A stretch of DNA of 64,000 bases from Lytechinus variegatus. Taxonomy: Eukaryota; Echinodermata; Echinoidea; Temnopleuroida; Toxopneustidae. Positions within the stretch are counted from its first letter, which is position 1, and each line of letters begins with the position of its first letter. The translations under genes were made by a program, and so were the position numbers. The stretch covers positions 11,062,683 through 11,126,682 of the forward strand of contig NC_054741.1 of the NCBI RefSeq assembly GCF_018143015.1. The letters are read 5' to 3'. Shown in pieces: positions 41,250 through 54,500 of the stretch. The notes under the pieces are model-generated. The model saw only the letters and a list, made by a program, of their open reading frames with translations. It was not told where the DNA came from and ran no database searches.

Positions 41250-44200
41250 TTAATATAAATTAATTGAGTCTCGAGTGGTGTAGGAGTTACAATTAGGGTA
41301 TTAATAAGACTCTAGGGAACTGGTTTTTTTTCATATTCTGGTAAATTTTGAATCTGATATTTGCTAATATAAAATAAAGAAATGATAGTTTTGATGGTGC
41401 ATAAAAACACGATTTGACATCAGCTTTAATATTGATGGGAAATATTCATTAGAGAGAAGAAAATAGGAGAATAGAGGAATAAAGAGAAGAAAAAAGAGTT
41501 GGAGTGAGAGAGAAAGGGAGAAATACAAAAAAGAGGAGGAAGTGTGTAACAATTAAAAAAGATATAACTGAGGAATCTTCATTTTTTGAATTTTTTTTAC
41601 TTTCCTTCCCAACCATTTTGAAGTAGAATTAAAATACGTTACGAATTATTCACGAAACACTCACACGAGAGGTCAGATATTTTTTTATAATTTCTTTGAT
41701 TTATTACGAATGATAACATTATTCACATTTTGTACAATATAATACACAAATTCACACTCATGTGCTTCTCTGTAATATTAAACACTAGTTGCGGAAGTAC
41801 AGAAATTCTCTTTAACTTGTAATAAAACGGGTAGATGCACATGATACATTAAGAGCCTCTTAAAATGTAAGAAACTATACATTTGTTCATATAAGGTAAA
41901 TTACTAATCGTAATTGTAGTAAAAGTCTTGATGTTACTTTCTTAACTTTCTATTTTCTTAAATAAAATATAATAAATTTGAATATTCAAACGGATACTAT
42001 TCACATTTGCATAAATCTTTAAACGTACATTCTTGCAAATCTTATGAACTCATTATTTCAGATATTCAGGAAAATGAATGTAAGCATTTTCACAAACAAA
42101 AGGGACAACTGCCTCGTATAAAATATTTTTAAAGATGTTTACGATGAAATAAGGAACATGATAGAACATTCATTTTTTTGTGCATACTCTGGGCTATGCC
42201 TAAGTAAATATATATAATCTTATAACCATGCTTTCGAATAATACTATATTCAGATTTAGAAATGAACAAACACAATCATAAGCGCAAAAAATAATTAATT
42301 TATTCCCTTCTGAACAAAAAATTAATAACTATTCAAAGCCGGTTTTATGTTCATTCATGAAATGTGAGGTGCTTATAAAAAGAAGAATTTGTTGATTTTC
42401 TTTTCTATTGTTACCAAGACAACAATCGACAACCGGCAAAAGTCAACATCTAAAAGAGATGACACAGTTCTTTAAATTATTCTTTTCCATAGCAGCGTAC
42501 GTGTTAAGACATCAAGTAGGGATCAATACTACTAAATCCCGTACATTGAATTCCTAAAAGACCATTATGACCACTATGCCAGTCCCGTGTCTTTACACGG
42601 ACTATGGGACTTACAATTTTGTAAGAATTACATGAAGCAGAAAACTGTATTACAAAAAAGTCACATTCTCATTTCAACTTTAGTTTAAACCCATTAAAAA
42701 TAGCGATCACAAATAGATGCATACGGAAAATAAAAGTTGAAACCATGATATTTAGGAAAACCATGAAAGCCTTGGACCCATAAATGATATATTGGAAATA
42801 TTCTGAAAATTTTTAAGGAAAAGTAAACTATGCTCTACACTCTGGAAGGTAAAATGTCACTCACATTTGATACATTTATTAACTGAATTGGATAAATTTG
42901 CGTCTGTAATTGTTTTTAACAGAAATAGGGCGCAATATTATGATGTGGACCATTTTCATCTTTTTCTAAACCCAAAGTTTTGTTTACCAATTTCAAGAGA
43001 ACAAAAAATGTCCAAAAATTAATTATTTTGACTTTTGGCATTACTATGTAGCATAAATGAGGTCATGTGCGCCTCTTTGTGGAGTGGGGGTTGAAAACGT
43101 GTGATGCTTTGATTCACATAATAGATAGGAAAAGAATTGCATTCATCTGTTGATTGTCTGGCAGGGCGTTTCTCACCATGTTCGCGCTTAGAAACTATTG
43201 TAATAAGCGCTATATTACCACGTTACTCAAAATTTAAATAAAATTTATCTTTATTTTTAGTCAAACAAACGAAACAGAATCCAAACTGACCAATGATATG
43301 CTATTGGAATTATTATTTGGTAGGTCTAGAGTCGTATACAATTTGAATGTGTGTTGTGTGAGGGCGTGAAAAGATGAAAAGGGAAGATAGAAAATTTGGT
43401 GTTGACGTATTTTTTAAAACTTGAATATTGGATCTTTGAATCATGCACATTTATCTACGTTTTTGTTATACAAAATCAAGAATGTAGTTTGCATTCACAA
43501 AATATGACAATAAGCTAGCAAATTCAAGCCAACGTTATTATATTAAAAATGAATAGTATGAGTACATTGAATATTTCATATTGAAAATGAATTGTTTTGG
43601 TTACATTTGAGCTAAACCTAATAATAAAAGACGCTATAGGAATGATTGCACATTTCAATTGATGAGGCAGGTATTCTAAAAAAAAATGTTTTAAAATTTG
43701 GAATTGAAATGGGAATCTATTTTTGAGTGTTAACCTCTACCCCAAATAAAATGACCCAAACTTTCAACTGTTATCCAGTAAAGCTGTATTCCAATTACTT
43801 TAGTACCACTCAAGGAAAAACAACCGTCCTCTTATGACTTTTTCAGGTGGTTGAAAAATAAAGCAAAGGGAAAGAAATAGAAAAAAGCAAGAGAGTTTGG
43901 AAAAGAGATTTTTAAAGTTTTATTCCACTGATAAAAAAGTCACCTTTACTTCAATCTGTCTCTCTCCCATTAAATGCACCCTGGCACCGTTCGTGATCGG
44001 AATGATCATTTTTTTTAACAAGTAGGCAGGATCCCATTTACTTAATATTTTGAAGTTAACACGAAATATAGCCTCGAGCATTTTTCAACCTTTTCCATAA
44101 GGAGAATTATAAAGTTCACTTGGTGTCGAATAAATCTGCAAAATTTCAAAATCATTCAACTGTGAGGCGGAGTTAAATTTCCAAAGGCTTGCTAAAAGGC

Positions 44201-45290
44201 AGTTGCGATCATTTTTTTTTCACATGAACCTGAAATATGATTGTATTCAAACGTATTATTTCTTTCTTTTCTATAAAAATAAACATATGAGGTTTAAAGA
44301 ACAATCACAATTATATTGTATATAAGCAATAGAGGTATAAAATCATTTTACATCTGGACAATGCGCCATAAATATAGATATTCATTAACGAATGTTAAAC
44401 ATTTAATTATTATCAGAATGTATGCAACCATTTAATTCCTAGGTTATCCGATATTTATGAAAGTCAGGAGTTACATGGATTTATCACCTTGAAATTGAAT
44501 TTTAAGTGTTGTCCCTTTAATGAATGGTTGTAGCTTTAATAAATAAAAACTCTTTCAAGCACAATCAATAATAAATAGTTTCAAAGTATTGCTTGAAACA
44601 GACAAGAAATTTATTGAAAATGGAGACTTGAACATCACCATCGCTGCTCACTAAGGAATAATTACCTATGATTTTAATTAGGTTGGCGAAAGGTGTGAAT
44701 GTAAGAGAATATACAAGAAATATAAAAACAAAACTTTTCCAATTACTTTGACGAAATACATTAAAGTTCCTTCTTAAGAGAACAATGCATAATGCACGCA
44801 TTCGTCAATGAAGTTAGCCAGTAATTCATTTATTCGACTAGCTTTAGTGTTTTTTCTTTAAAAATATAATGTATATATAAATCTTGTTCGAATATCTCTC
44901 GCAATTTTCCACATCAAAATGTTCACATTTATCTACAATTTTAGTTAACATGTTAATCTTATTGCCATACACATCAATGGATAATGATGCATTATAAATC
45001 GGAGTGTATATAATCGAAAAAGCTAACTCATGGTTTTACTATACATGTATAATGAACAAAAATTCGTTATATTCTTGGAGATATCAGGCGACAATACCGC
45101 CTTGAATAATGATTTACGATACCATGTACACTGTTCAGAAAACACACAAGAACAGTATCAAAACGACCGTTATGATCATGATTGCATAAGGGACGACTGA
45201 ATACTTAGTAATTAACTACAAGTTTCTTTTAAAAATGAACATAACAAGAGTGGTGAAGATGCAAATATTAAATAGGCGACGACGGAACTC
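41250..45290. other. AT-rich intergenic stretch, nothing recognised
   Basis: About 4 kb of AT-rich DNA without exon-like frames. A 78-codon minus-strand frame at 44565-44801 has no recognisable feature. Confidence 0.5.
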
Positions 45291-45299
45291 AGAACATAC

Positions 45300-45680
45300 T
45301 TCGCCCCTCTCTCCCCCACATCCACACACCTACACAGATCATTTCTGTGTCGTCGACAATTTGAAGACTATCCATTTCATTCACTTTTCGTATTTATACC
45401 TCTTACTTTTCTAATTTTTGCAATTCTGCTATCTCCTGCATGCTCATTCATTCACAAATACTCTCCTCCACTACACACACATCCACACGTCTACAACATC
45501 ATTCTCTCTTGCTCAAAACTGTTGATCCACATAATTCAGTCTAATACTCTTATACCTCTCATATTTGTCTCAGTTTTCTACCTCCTGCAAGCCTATCTTC
45601 TCCCAATAACTCCCTCTCTCCTACGACCATTCACACAACTACTAAGTTACAAACATCATCACCCTCTTGCTCATAACTAG
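45300..45680. repeat. C-rich diverged two-copy repeat
   Basis: Phrases such as CCACACACCTACA, CATCATTCTCTC, CTTATACCTCTCATATTTG and TACCTCCTGCAAGC recur with a period of about 170 bp. Confidence 0.45.
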
Positions 45681-46325
45681 GGAGCTTTCGCAACAATTAC
45701 ACAGACTCTTTATAGAACGTAGATAATCTGTTGCCAATTGCCCTTCATGACCAATGGAGTCTTTATCGATCGTCGGTAAATCGAAACACCAGTATCGTCC
45801 GTGACTCTGGACAAACGACATATTTGCGATTTTTAGTCAGCTCTGAAGCGTCGGACGAAACTGCTCTTCCGTTGCAAAGACCCTCGACAAAAACTTCATA
45901 ATTACGGGACTTGTTTTTTCAATGCATTTTGCTGCTTTGAAGGATTTATTCCGTGAAGCTGAGCAAAAACTCAGTTTTGTTTAATCTAATTGAACAGTAT
46001 AACTGCCACACCACGCTTTATCCATTCTTCCAAACACCCGTCTGTCCCTTCTCGTCTGCTCGCTTCAGCATGGAGGTATAGAACACATATGATCCAAAAC
46101 AAGCTCTCGTTCATTCGCCAACACACACACGCGCCCGCACACACACACCCACACACATCCCTTCAACCCACCTTAACAGGCTCACACACACCCTACGTCA
46201 CACATCGACACTTCTGCACACACCACCCATTCTTGCTAAAGATTTTTTTGTTTTCACAAAATTAAATGTCCAGTGCCATACCTTTCGCGCTTTGCTTGTT
46301 TATCATACTTTATGTTTGCACCCTT

Positions 46326-46775
46326 TTAAAGGTCAAGTTCACCCCAGACAAATGTTGATTTGGATAAGTAGAGAAAAATCAAACTAGCATAATTGAAAAT
46401 TTCATCAAAATCGGATTCTAAAGTTTCGCTTATTTTTCCCAAAACAGTTATAGTCACAACTCAGTGACATACAAATGAGACAGTCGATGATGTCCCGCAC
46501 TCACTGTTTCTTTGATATTTTATTTTTTTGTGGCAGATTTGATAATAAGGGCCAACTTGACTGAATCATGAAAAGCATTGAAATAATGCTAATTCCACAT
46601 GTTCGTCATCAGTCTCCTCGTTTGCATACCGACCAGGATGTGCATATAAAATGTTAAAATGTCATAGTTTTCTTAATTTACATCCGATTTTGATGAATTT
46701 TTAATGTTATGCTTGTTGGATTTTTTCTCTTCTCATTCAAAGAAATCTTTTTGGGGGTTAGACTTGTCCTTTAAA
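46326..46775. mobile_element. Complete TIR element (TTAAAGGTCAAGTTCACCCC), ~450 bp
   Basis: Begins TTAAAGGTCAAGTTCACCCC and ends GGGGGTTAGACTTGTCCTTTAA. Long imperfect arms share ATTTCATCAAAATCGGAT against ATCCGATTTTGATGAA, and ATGAGACAGTCGATGATGTC against ATCAGTCTCCTCGTTTGCAT. It is the fullest copy of a family with fragments at 7079 and 24379. Non-autonomous, no frame. Confidence 0.85.
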
Positions 46776-46794
46776 TTTTTTCTCTTTCGCTCCC

Positions 46795-47225
46795 ATATAC
46801 ACCCACACACCTTCACACATCACTTTTCTTCTCCCTCTACACACCTCTCTTTGTGACCACCCATCACATCAGTACCCACGCTCATACTTTTACAAATAAA
46901 GGCACGCACACACATCAGCACACCCACAACACGCACCCTGAAAGAACACACAGCTATAAATGTACTTAAACAATCACACCCTCTCTCGTCCTCTTTGATT
47001 CTTTCTTGACGTAAATGTACCCATGCACGCACATTCTCAGCATCACCCTCTTTGTTACACACCCACACCCTCACCCACAAAGCAGTATGCACCCGTACTA
47101 ACACATAACGGTATCAAATTAAGACCCCCACCCATGCACACCCATAGCTTCACCTTTCACCCTCTCTTTCACACTAACACACACACACACACGCGCGCGC
47201 TCGCGGACCCCTGCATCGCCTCCTC
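46795..47225. repeat. CA-rich imperfect tandem tract
   Basis: CACACCC, TCACACA and CACGCACACA phrases, ending in (AC)n(GC)n at about 47177-47204. A similar CA tract is at 46120-46200. It lies downstream of the GPCR stop codon, so it may be in its 3' untranslated region, where it reads as GT-rich. Confidence 0.6.
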
Positions 47226-47238
47226 ATTCTTTCTGGCA

Positions 47239-47276
47239 CAATGATAGTGAGTCTTGTGACAAGACTCTCACTATCA
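47239..47276. repeat. Short hairpin
   Basis: GATAGTGAGTCTTGT-GAC-AAGACTCTCACTATC, 15-bp stem. It could act as an RNA structure in the GPCR 3' untranslated region. Confidence 0.75.
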
Positions 47277-48578
47277 TCACCATTCACCACTCCTTTCCCA
47301 TCTTTCAGACGAGCTTTCCCCCTCTATATTTCTGCTGTTATTCGGTTGCTTATATCCAGTAAAACAGCACACATCCAAGCTACGAGCCGTAGCAATAATC
47401 TAATAATCATTGAAGCATGAAACTAAAAACAATGAATCAAGCACTATAGCTGCCTTGCGTTTCACTGGACGGGACTCGCAACACAATCAATGCACATTCT
47501 ACTTTAACAACAGCTGCATACAATATTTCATTACTAGAAATTTTCCATTCCTATATCATCAATATCATTTCCTAAGAGGGCAATCAATTTTTATGAGTCA
47601 GTCATGTGACGAGAATGTTTTTAAATCTGTGCAAATACGGGATGCATAGCGGTGACACAGGATGTTATTGGGTGGCTGACTATTAAGCTTTACCACCCCA
47701 TGATTTTGAAACTTGTAACTTCAGGCCAACCCCACTATTTCAGGTCCCTTTTATTTGTGAGGTCAGCAATATGTAATGTTAGATGTTCTTTATGAAAAAT
47801 TAAAATGTTAGTACAAAACATTGTCTCCTTTTCGCTCATGATGCATAACGAAACTCACTCTGACACGATAGAGCGAGTTCGCTTGTAAACTCGAGTAATG
47901 CCAGATATTACATTACGAACACACACCGCATCGGATACTGTTTTATCAACAGAAGTAATCTCGCGCGTCAGAATGATCTTTACCATGTAACTCGTTTTTA
48001 ATACTTCCAGTTAAAGATATGATTCTTCTCTGCCAATCACAAATTCTGCTCCAAATACCATGATCACCTCTACCAACATGCTGAGCGCATGCAGAGAATG
48101 ATAAAAATGTGTGTAGTTGTGACATCAAACACAGACCCTCGGTCATGTCGGTCCGTTGAGTTTTATCCGTCTTGGAAAGCTTGCAACAACGGAACTGTGA
48201 AGTATATTGCAATCGCAGCGATACAATGTTCCACGAGATGGCTACAGCAGATGTACTTATCCCCTTGTCGCTTGTCGCATTACATCCCGATGTTGTTTTT
48301 TACTTAACGTCTGGACTAGTGGTTCTGAGCTGAGACCCATTTAACGGTTGACTCTTAACGATTTCTCAATGATGACATAACTCTTTCTTTACTTACAAAT
48401 TAAGATGCCCCAAACTCTGCTTTTCATTCATTTTCAAAATGTCTCGATACTTCCTCTAGGAACACATAATTGTAGTGTACATAGTCCATAACCGCAGTCA
48501 CAAACACACGGAATTGGGAGTTTTGAATTTTTCCACAAAGGAGAAGGTAAAAGTCATTTCTCTTTCACCAAATTGTCT

Positions 48579-51500
48579 TCAAATCCAATCTCCTTTAGTC
48601 GAAGCGCTATTAGTCCTGCCGTTGTTGACTGTATAAGTCACCTCGGCCACTCCGTTGGAAGCACAACTGAGCTCGTGCTCGTTCGAGTCTATCAGCATTT
48701 GTTCTGTGGCTCGGGCCGCTTCGGCCATAGCGGTGAGCTTGCGGGTCAGGTGAGGGTTGCCAACTACCATGTTCCTTGTTTTCAGGAGTTCCAGCTGCGT
48801 ATATAGTCTCTTGAGTTCTTCCTACAAGTCAGGTGTGTTGATAGAATGGAGTTGGAGAGAGGAAGAAGGAAAGGGGAAAGTAAAAGAAACATTTAAATGC
48901 GTAATGAGATAACAACCCCCCCCCTCAAAAAAATACTTAAGATTATGTAAGAGCGTAGATACTCAAGATTGTAAATCCATGCTTCATAATTTACTCCAAT
49001 CTATCAACGCTTGTTGGAGAATGAAAATGAAAATCCATATTTATTGTTTAAAATAAACATAAAATGAAATACTCCGAAATTTGCTTTGCCCGCAGCAGCC
49101 GCTGTGCAATGCCAGATCGACGAGGCTCTATCCCTTTAATAGTTAAACTTGATAATAAAAATGATAATACTAATAATGATGATAATAATGATAATAATAC
49201 AAAAAAATCATCATAAAGCACACAATAAACAGGTATACTCTATATGCGCTTTACAATAGAGAACAATACATATCATAAAAAGGAATGTATGCCTACATAT
49301 ACAGTTTTACTATTACACACATATTGATATATACACAGATATGAAATCTGTATAATTCAAATATATATATGCTCCTTATTAATAACCGAATCTTTTAGGG
49401 CTTGCAATCGGAATTGAGTCAATTGTATGTTCGAACTAAAAGGGTATGCAATCGTACGATAGATATTGCATTTTTAAAAAATTATTTGCCTTCCATTTTG
49501 TTCTGCAGTTGACCGCTAGAATAATCGTAAATTTGGTCAGCATAGATCAAATCTGATATGTTTATGTTTTATGTTTCGATAATATTGTTTTGATCAAGCA
49601 ACGATTTGTTATAGTGACCATGATTCAAAGAAGAACGCAATGTAACCTGAAAGTATTCCTAGAGATCAAGTCTGATAACTTTATTTTACCCATTAATCTT
49701 AATTAAATGGCGAATTCATATCGCATTTAGTCACTACTACATGTATATACGAAGATGTGACCTTTTTGAAGCACACTTCTAGAGTTCCTGAAATATCGTT
49801 GAAAAAACTTGATTAAGGAGGAGAAAAAGCGAATCCATGATTGGATTGCTTTAGAAAAAGCTCTTTTGAAATAAGTGTTTATTCTCATCAGTTCCCTTAC
49901 GGGCTTTCTTCAAAATAGAAAAGAAATAAACTCGTTTATAAACGGATATCAAAGAATAAAATGTCTTAGAATGTACCCAAGAGCACGAGATTAGAATAAG
50001 GTAAATCCCGGTGGCGAATGACTTGTTATCGTTGGAGATGACTGTCCCAGTTTTTACGTATCGAATACCTGGCTGATAGAATTACCCATGTTTGCCAAAG
50101 TCGGTGGGATGTGGGCCAAAAGTCCCTTGCGAATCGTTGCAAAGTACAAAGGTTTTCTTTTCCTCGTTTTATGTCAAAGCCCTTCTCAGAAGCCCATTAA
50201 AGAGTAAATTGAAGATGGAGGCAGGAAATAGCGACGGTGTGGATACCTATTTTCTTTTGGATACATTGTCATTCAATCTCAATCAGAATGTGGATCAACA
50301 ACTAGGTAAAAGATTTAAAATATCCAGAGCTTTTCGTGATAACATTCATCCGTCATCCATATTCGAAATGTTATTATTGTTGGAAAATAGATGAATGCAA
50401 TGGATTTGAATATTTTTCAAAATAGTCTGTCTTTGTGGAAAATATAAATAACAGATGCAAATCTTTTTCTTCCTTTTTGTGAAATAGTGACACAGTGCTT
50501 GCTAATCAAAACCAAGTATCGAAATATTGGTGATCATGATAGAAATGATAACCTACGTTAGCTGCATGAAGTAGATATTTTGCATATTTTTTAAAATAAA
50601 TGTGCTTTTTATGTATCTATATTGTTTACTACAGAATCAAAGCACATTAACACTTAATGACTTAAGTCTAACTTAATTCTGTAAAAATGTAATCTTCAGT
50701 ATTGATACTCACTTGAATATCTACTTGGTTGAGCGGTTTTTCTTCATGCTTCACCATGAGGCCTTGTGACGAGAGTGAGTTAGTTGCATCCCACGTCCTC
50801 TGTCTAAGACCAGTAGTGCCAGTTTTCATACGGCTATCCGTCTTATCCCCTTTGCCGTGTAATACAAGATAGCACTAGACAAATAAGAAGACAAAATGTA
50901 TGAATATACAATAGAACATAACAATAAACCCATATAGTTTCGTTGAGCAAAATGTGAAAAACTCTGAAATACAAACAAGATACAGTGAACCTTATTTCAA
51001 ACAAAATCCGATCCAGAACACAGAGTTTAGTGATATGCTAAATGAAATGGCCAATCAAAAACCATTGTGTGATACACTAGTGTGTGTCTCATTCCCCCTG
51101 CATTGATTTCAATCACCTTGGAGACATTGATTTCAATCACCTTGGAGACATTGATTTCAATCACCTTGGAGACAAGTTAATGAGTCATTTGACCTTGAAA
51201 TGTTTTCTGTCTTTGGTCTAGTAAAACATGCCAATGTGATGTATTTTAGTAATTCTTATTCATGAGAGGTATGCGTAGGAATCATTTCCAAGAATATTAT
51301 TGGGCACTACTAGAAAATGCAAAAAAAAAGGAATCAAAAAGTACACATCTACATGTACATACCTCTTTATAAAAAAATAAAAAGTTCCTTAACACTAAAC
51401 AGGTTGAGATAGATTTGATTCTTTTTCTTGATCAGCAGAACACCTCCTTGGAGAAATAATATACATGCGTCATTCGTACGTGAGGTTCTCTCAGTAAAGA

Positions 51501-54500
51501 GACTGTGATCACATTCGAGATGTGAATTTGACATCATGCACTATATCACTGGAGAAGGGCTCGCATTTATTCATTATTTCCTGTTTTGAATTAATTTTCA
51601 TCATACTCCACGCATACACCATAGGGGCGATTAGAGTTCTCAATACCTCCCAGCTTATAGTCAAAGGGGGATGATAATTATTATTTCCAGGTATTCATTA
51701 TCTTTAAAATTCATATCATTTCAATAGTGGAATAGTCCTCAAGGGTGGCCAAAGCATTAATGTTGATGTCATAACATATTGACAATAGACACTTCTTTCC
51801 GCACCGGATACAGAAAGGCATCTTATATTATTATTTAAATATTACAAAGGTTAGGTTCTAATGGTATATTGACATAAAACATTATTATCAACATATTCAA
51901 TAAGATAATATAAGAAGTTCCATTTTCTTTGAAAAAAATATTAGTCGAAGCTCCAGGGCTTCCCGTGGAGGAGGGGGTGGGAAATATCCACAAGGCCAGT
52001 ACTATTGTTTTTCCTTGTAATATCTTCGTTCTTTCTTAAATTGAAAGGTTAAAGTTTACTCCCCACATACAATAATGTACTGCATTTATCATAATGTATC
52101 AATAATTAGGTTGTTTGGGGATATGTGCAAGGTTAATTGTGATAGATATACTTTGAATAATAACGGGGGGGGGTGGGTAATGGCGAAGCAGCAAACAAAT
52201 GGACTGACACTATCAACTGTAAATCAAATGCTCTGGATTTTACAGACACATAGACAAACATATCCTCCAAACACTCTCTCAATCTCTCTCTCCCTCCCTC
52301 ACACACACACATACACACACAAACACAATCTGAGCCCCCAGCGCACATCATGTACACCTGATGTACACTTAACCAAGTAAACTTATATCACATTTAAGCT
52401 TTACTGAAATAACCACCACAAAAAACGGCGGGACAACCAATAATTGGACCTCAAGGATGGTCAACGTATTCTTGACCATTAATCAGGAAAGGTTCAAAGG
52501 TGATATGCTTAACCTGTTTATCTATAAGAAGCATCCACTTCATTCCAGACGCGAATCATATCCGCAAGCTATCATGACCGCGATTAAATTCTCCTTCAGG
52601 GGAATCTCCAAAGAACCTATTATGATTTGTCAGAAGTCCGATTCTGATAGTATTTACCTCTATTGAGCCTCCTCTGGGGACACCCAAGTTCCAAACGATG
52701 ACAAATATGATGATTGAGGAGATGGATGATGGTGAGTGATATTATGAAAAGGGTCAAGAAGGAAGAACAAGATGGGATTGACCCATTTGGACACCCGATA
52801 CCGGGTAATATTTCAAAAACCAGCCTGGAGGGGGTATTTCTCGCATGACAATCACCTGACAATTGTGAATATCTGGTCTGACCACTTAAGAGGGTGTCAA
52901 TTTTCTCGCCATTACGCGATGGTTCCTATTTGCTTCGCGTCAAGTATTGTCATCGTCTGCCGGAAGGGATTGGGTTATAACTTCATTGGATGGTGTCAAA
53001 TTCGTCATTTATAAACATACTTCAGTATAAAGTTGGATGAATTACGATGAACACTATATCTTCTCTCTTTGCAAGATCGGCATACAATAGTGTCCGCTCT
53101 CAAAAGTGCAATATACCTGTGATACCTTGCAATCGCGACGGGGACTGATCCTATATACAACACAGAAAATCTATTGAACATGCCCGTCATAAATCACAGT
53201 GAACAGCTGAGAGTTCTTTGTCGAAAATTTTTGAACCGGCGCAGCTGATCGTCGTAAGACTCTGAACTTACAAAAAAGAAAAAGAAAATAAGCTCTTTGT
53301 CCTGGGTCCACGACGAAACTGTTGCTTTGCTTCAACGATTTTTGTTTACTAAGACCGCTTAATCATGAATGGCTTTAGACAAAAGATTTTGTAGGATCTG
53401 CCACGCTTGCAGAAACTGCCTATTTCACAGGAACGAAACAGTCAGAAGATGTAGTCTTTTATTACATTGGTCGAGCTGGAAGAAAAGCGATCTAATGCAC
53501 AATATATGAAAAACTGCTATCTACGTGAGATATGAACATTGCAGAATGCGTCGTGTCCTCCACATATATTATCGTCTTATGGCTTTGTATCAAGAAGATC
53601 ACACAAAAATATTACCGTCCAGACTTCAAACGATATTGGGCTTTCAACCACTCCACAAAAATGCGTAGACCACCACATCTTCCATGTCTTTTCTCTACTG
53701 CTAAAGACCTTCTATAGTGGAGTCTAATAGTACAGCATTCTATAGTGAATAATAATACATTTATAGAGCGCTTTACATTAGTTAGAAGAATCATTGAATT
53801 ATAATCGTTAATTTCATTCGAGTACGTATGGGCAATGAGAAGAAAGTTATTCTTCTGCATGATGTAGAATTACAAAAGAATTGACATTATCTCCAGCATG
53901 AAGCATCTACTGTTCTCTAAAAACACTAAAAAGAAGACATGGAAATTCCAAATTGGGTGCGGCACAGACTTTTCAATTAAACCATAAGATTGATTAAGTA
54001 AGGAATACTATATCTTTAAGGTCTATTACGTACTGTGTCTTCAGAACAAAATTCTACGGTCTAAATAATAAATATTTAGAACATTTATGACGCATGTATT
54101 CACAAAGGTTTACTTACATGTACATGGGTCAATATATTAAACAAGGGGCAACCCATAGACAGATAAGACAGATGTCGAATTCATACGCAGCTTAGAAAAT
54201 CAAACTAATAAAAATGTCTATGAAAAACTGATATATATTTTACATGGATATTTACAATTAGAATTAAAATTAGAATCTGGACATTATTGACAGTGCTGGG
54301 AACATGTTAGTTGAATATGACGATTTAAGTTATTGCTTTCATATTTGTTTCAAGCTTTTGTATAGGCAATTTTAAACCTTGCATAACTTGATCTTATACA
54401 GACATTAAATGCCTGCATCTTCTGAAATACTCAACGATTTTTTTGCGATAGTAGATTAGTCCTGCTTTTGAAATAACTCTTCGATTTACGAGGTTTCTTA

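Noticed and set aside
47946-48212. 88-residue minus-strand frame downstream of the GPCR
   Set aside because: No homology recognised, no acceptor in phase, and it lies 3' of the GPCR stop.
52620-53190. Several 60-80-codon frames on both strands
   Set aside because: No recognisable motif, and frames overlap on both strands as expected from chance in less AT-rich DNA.
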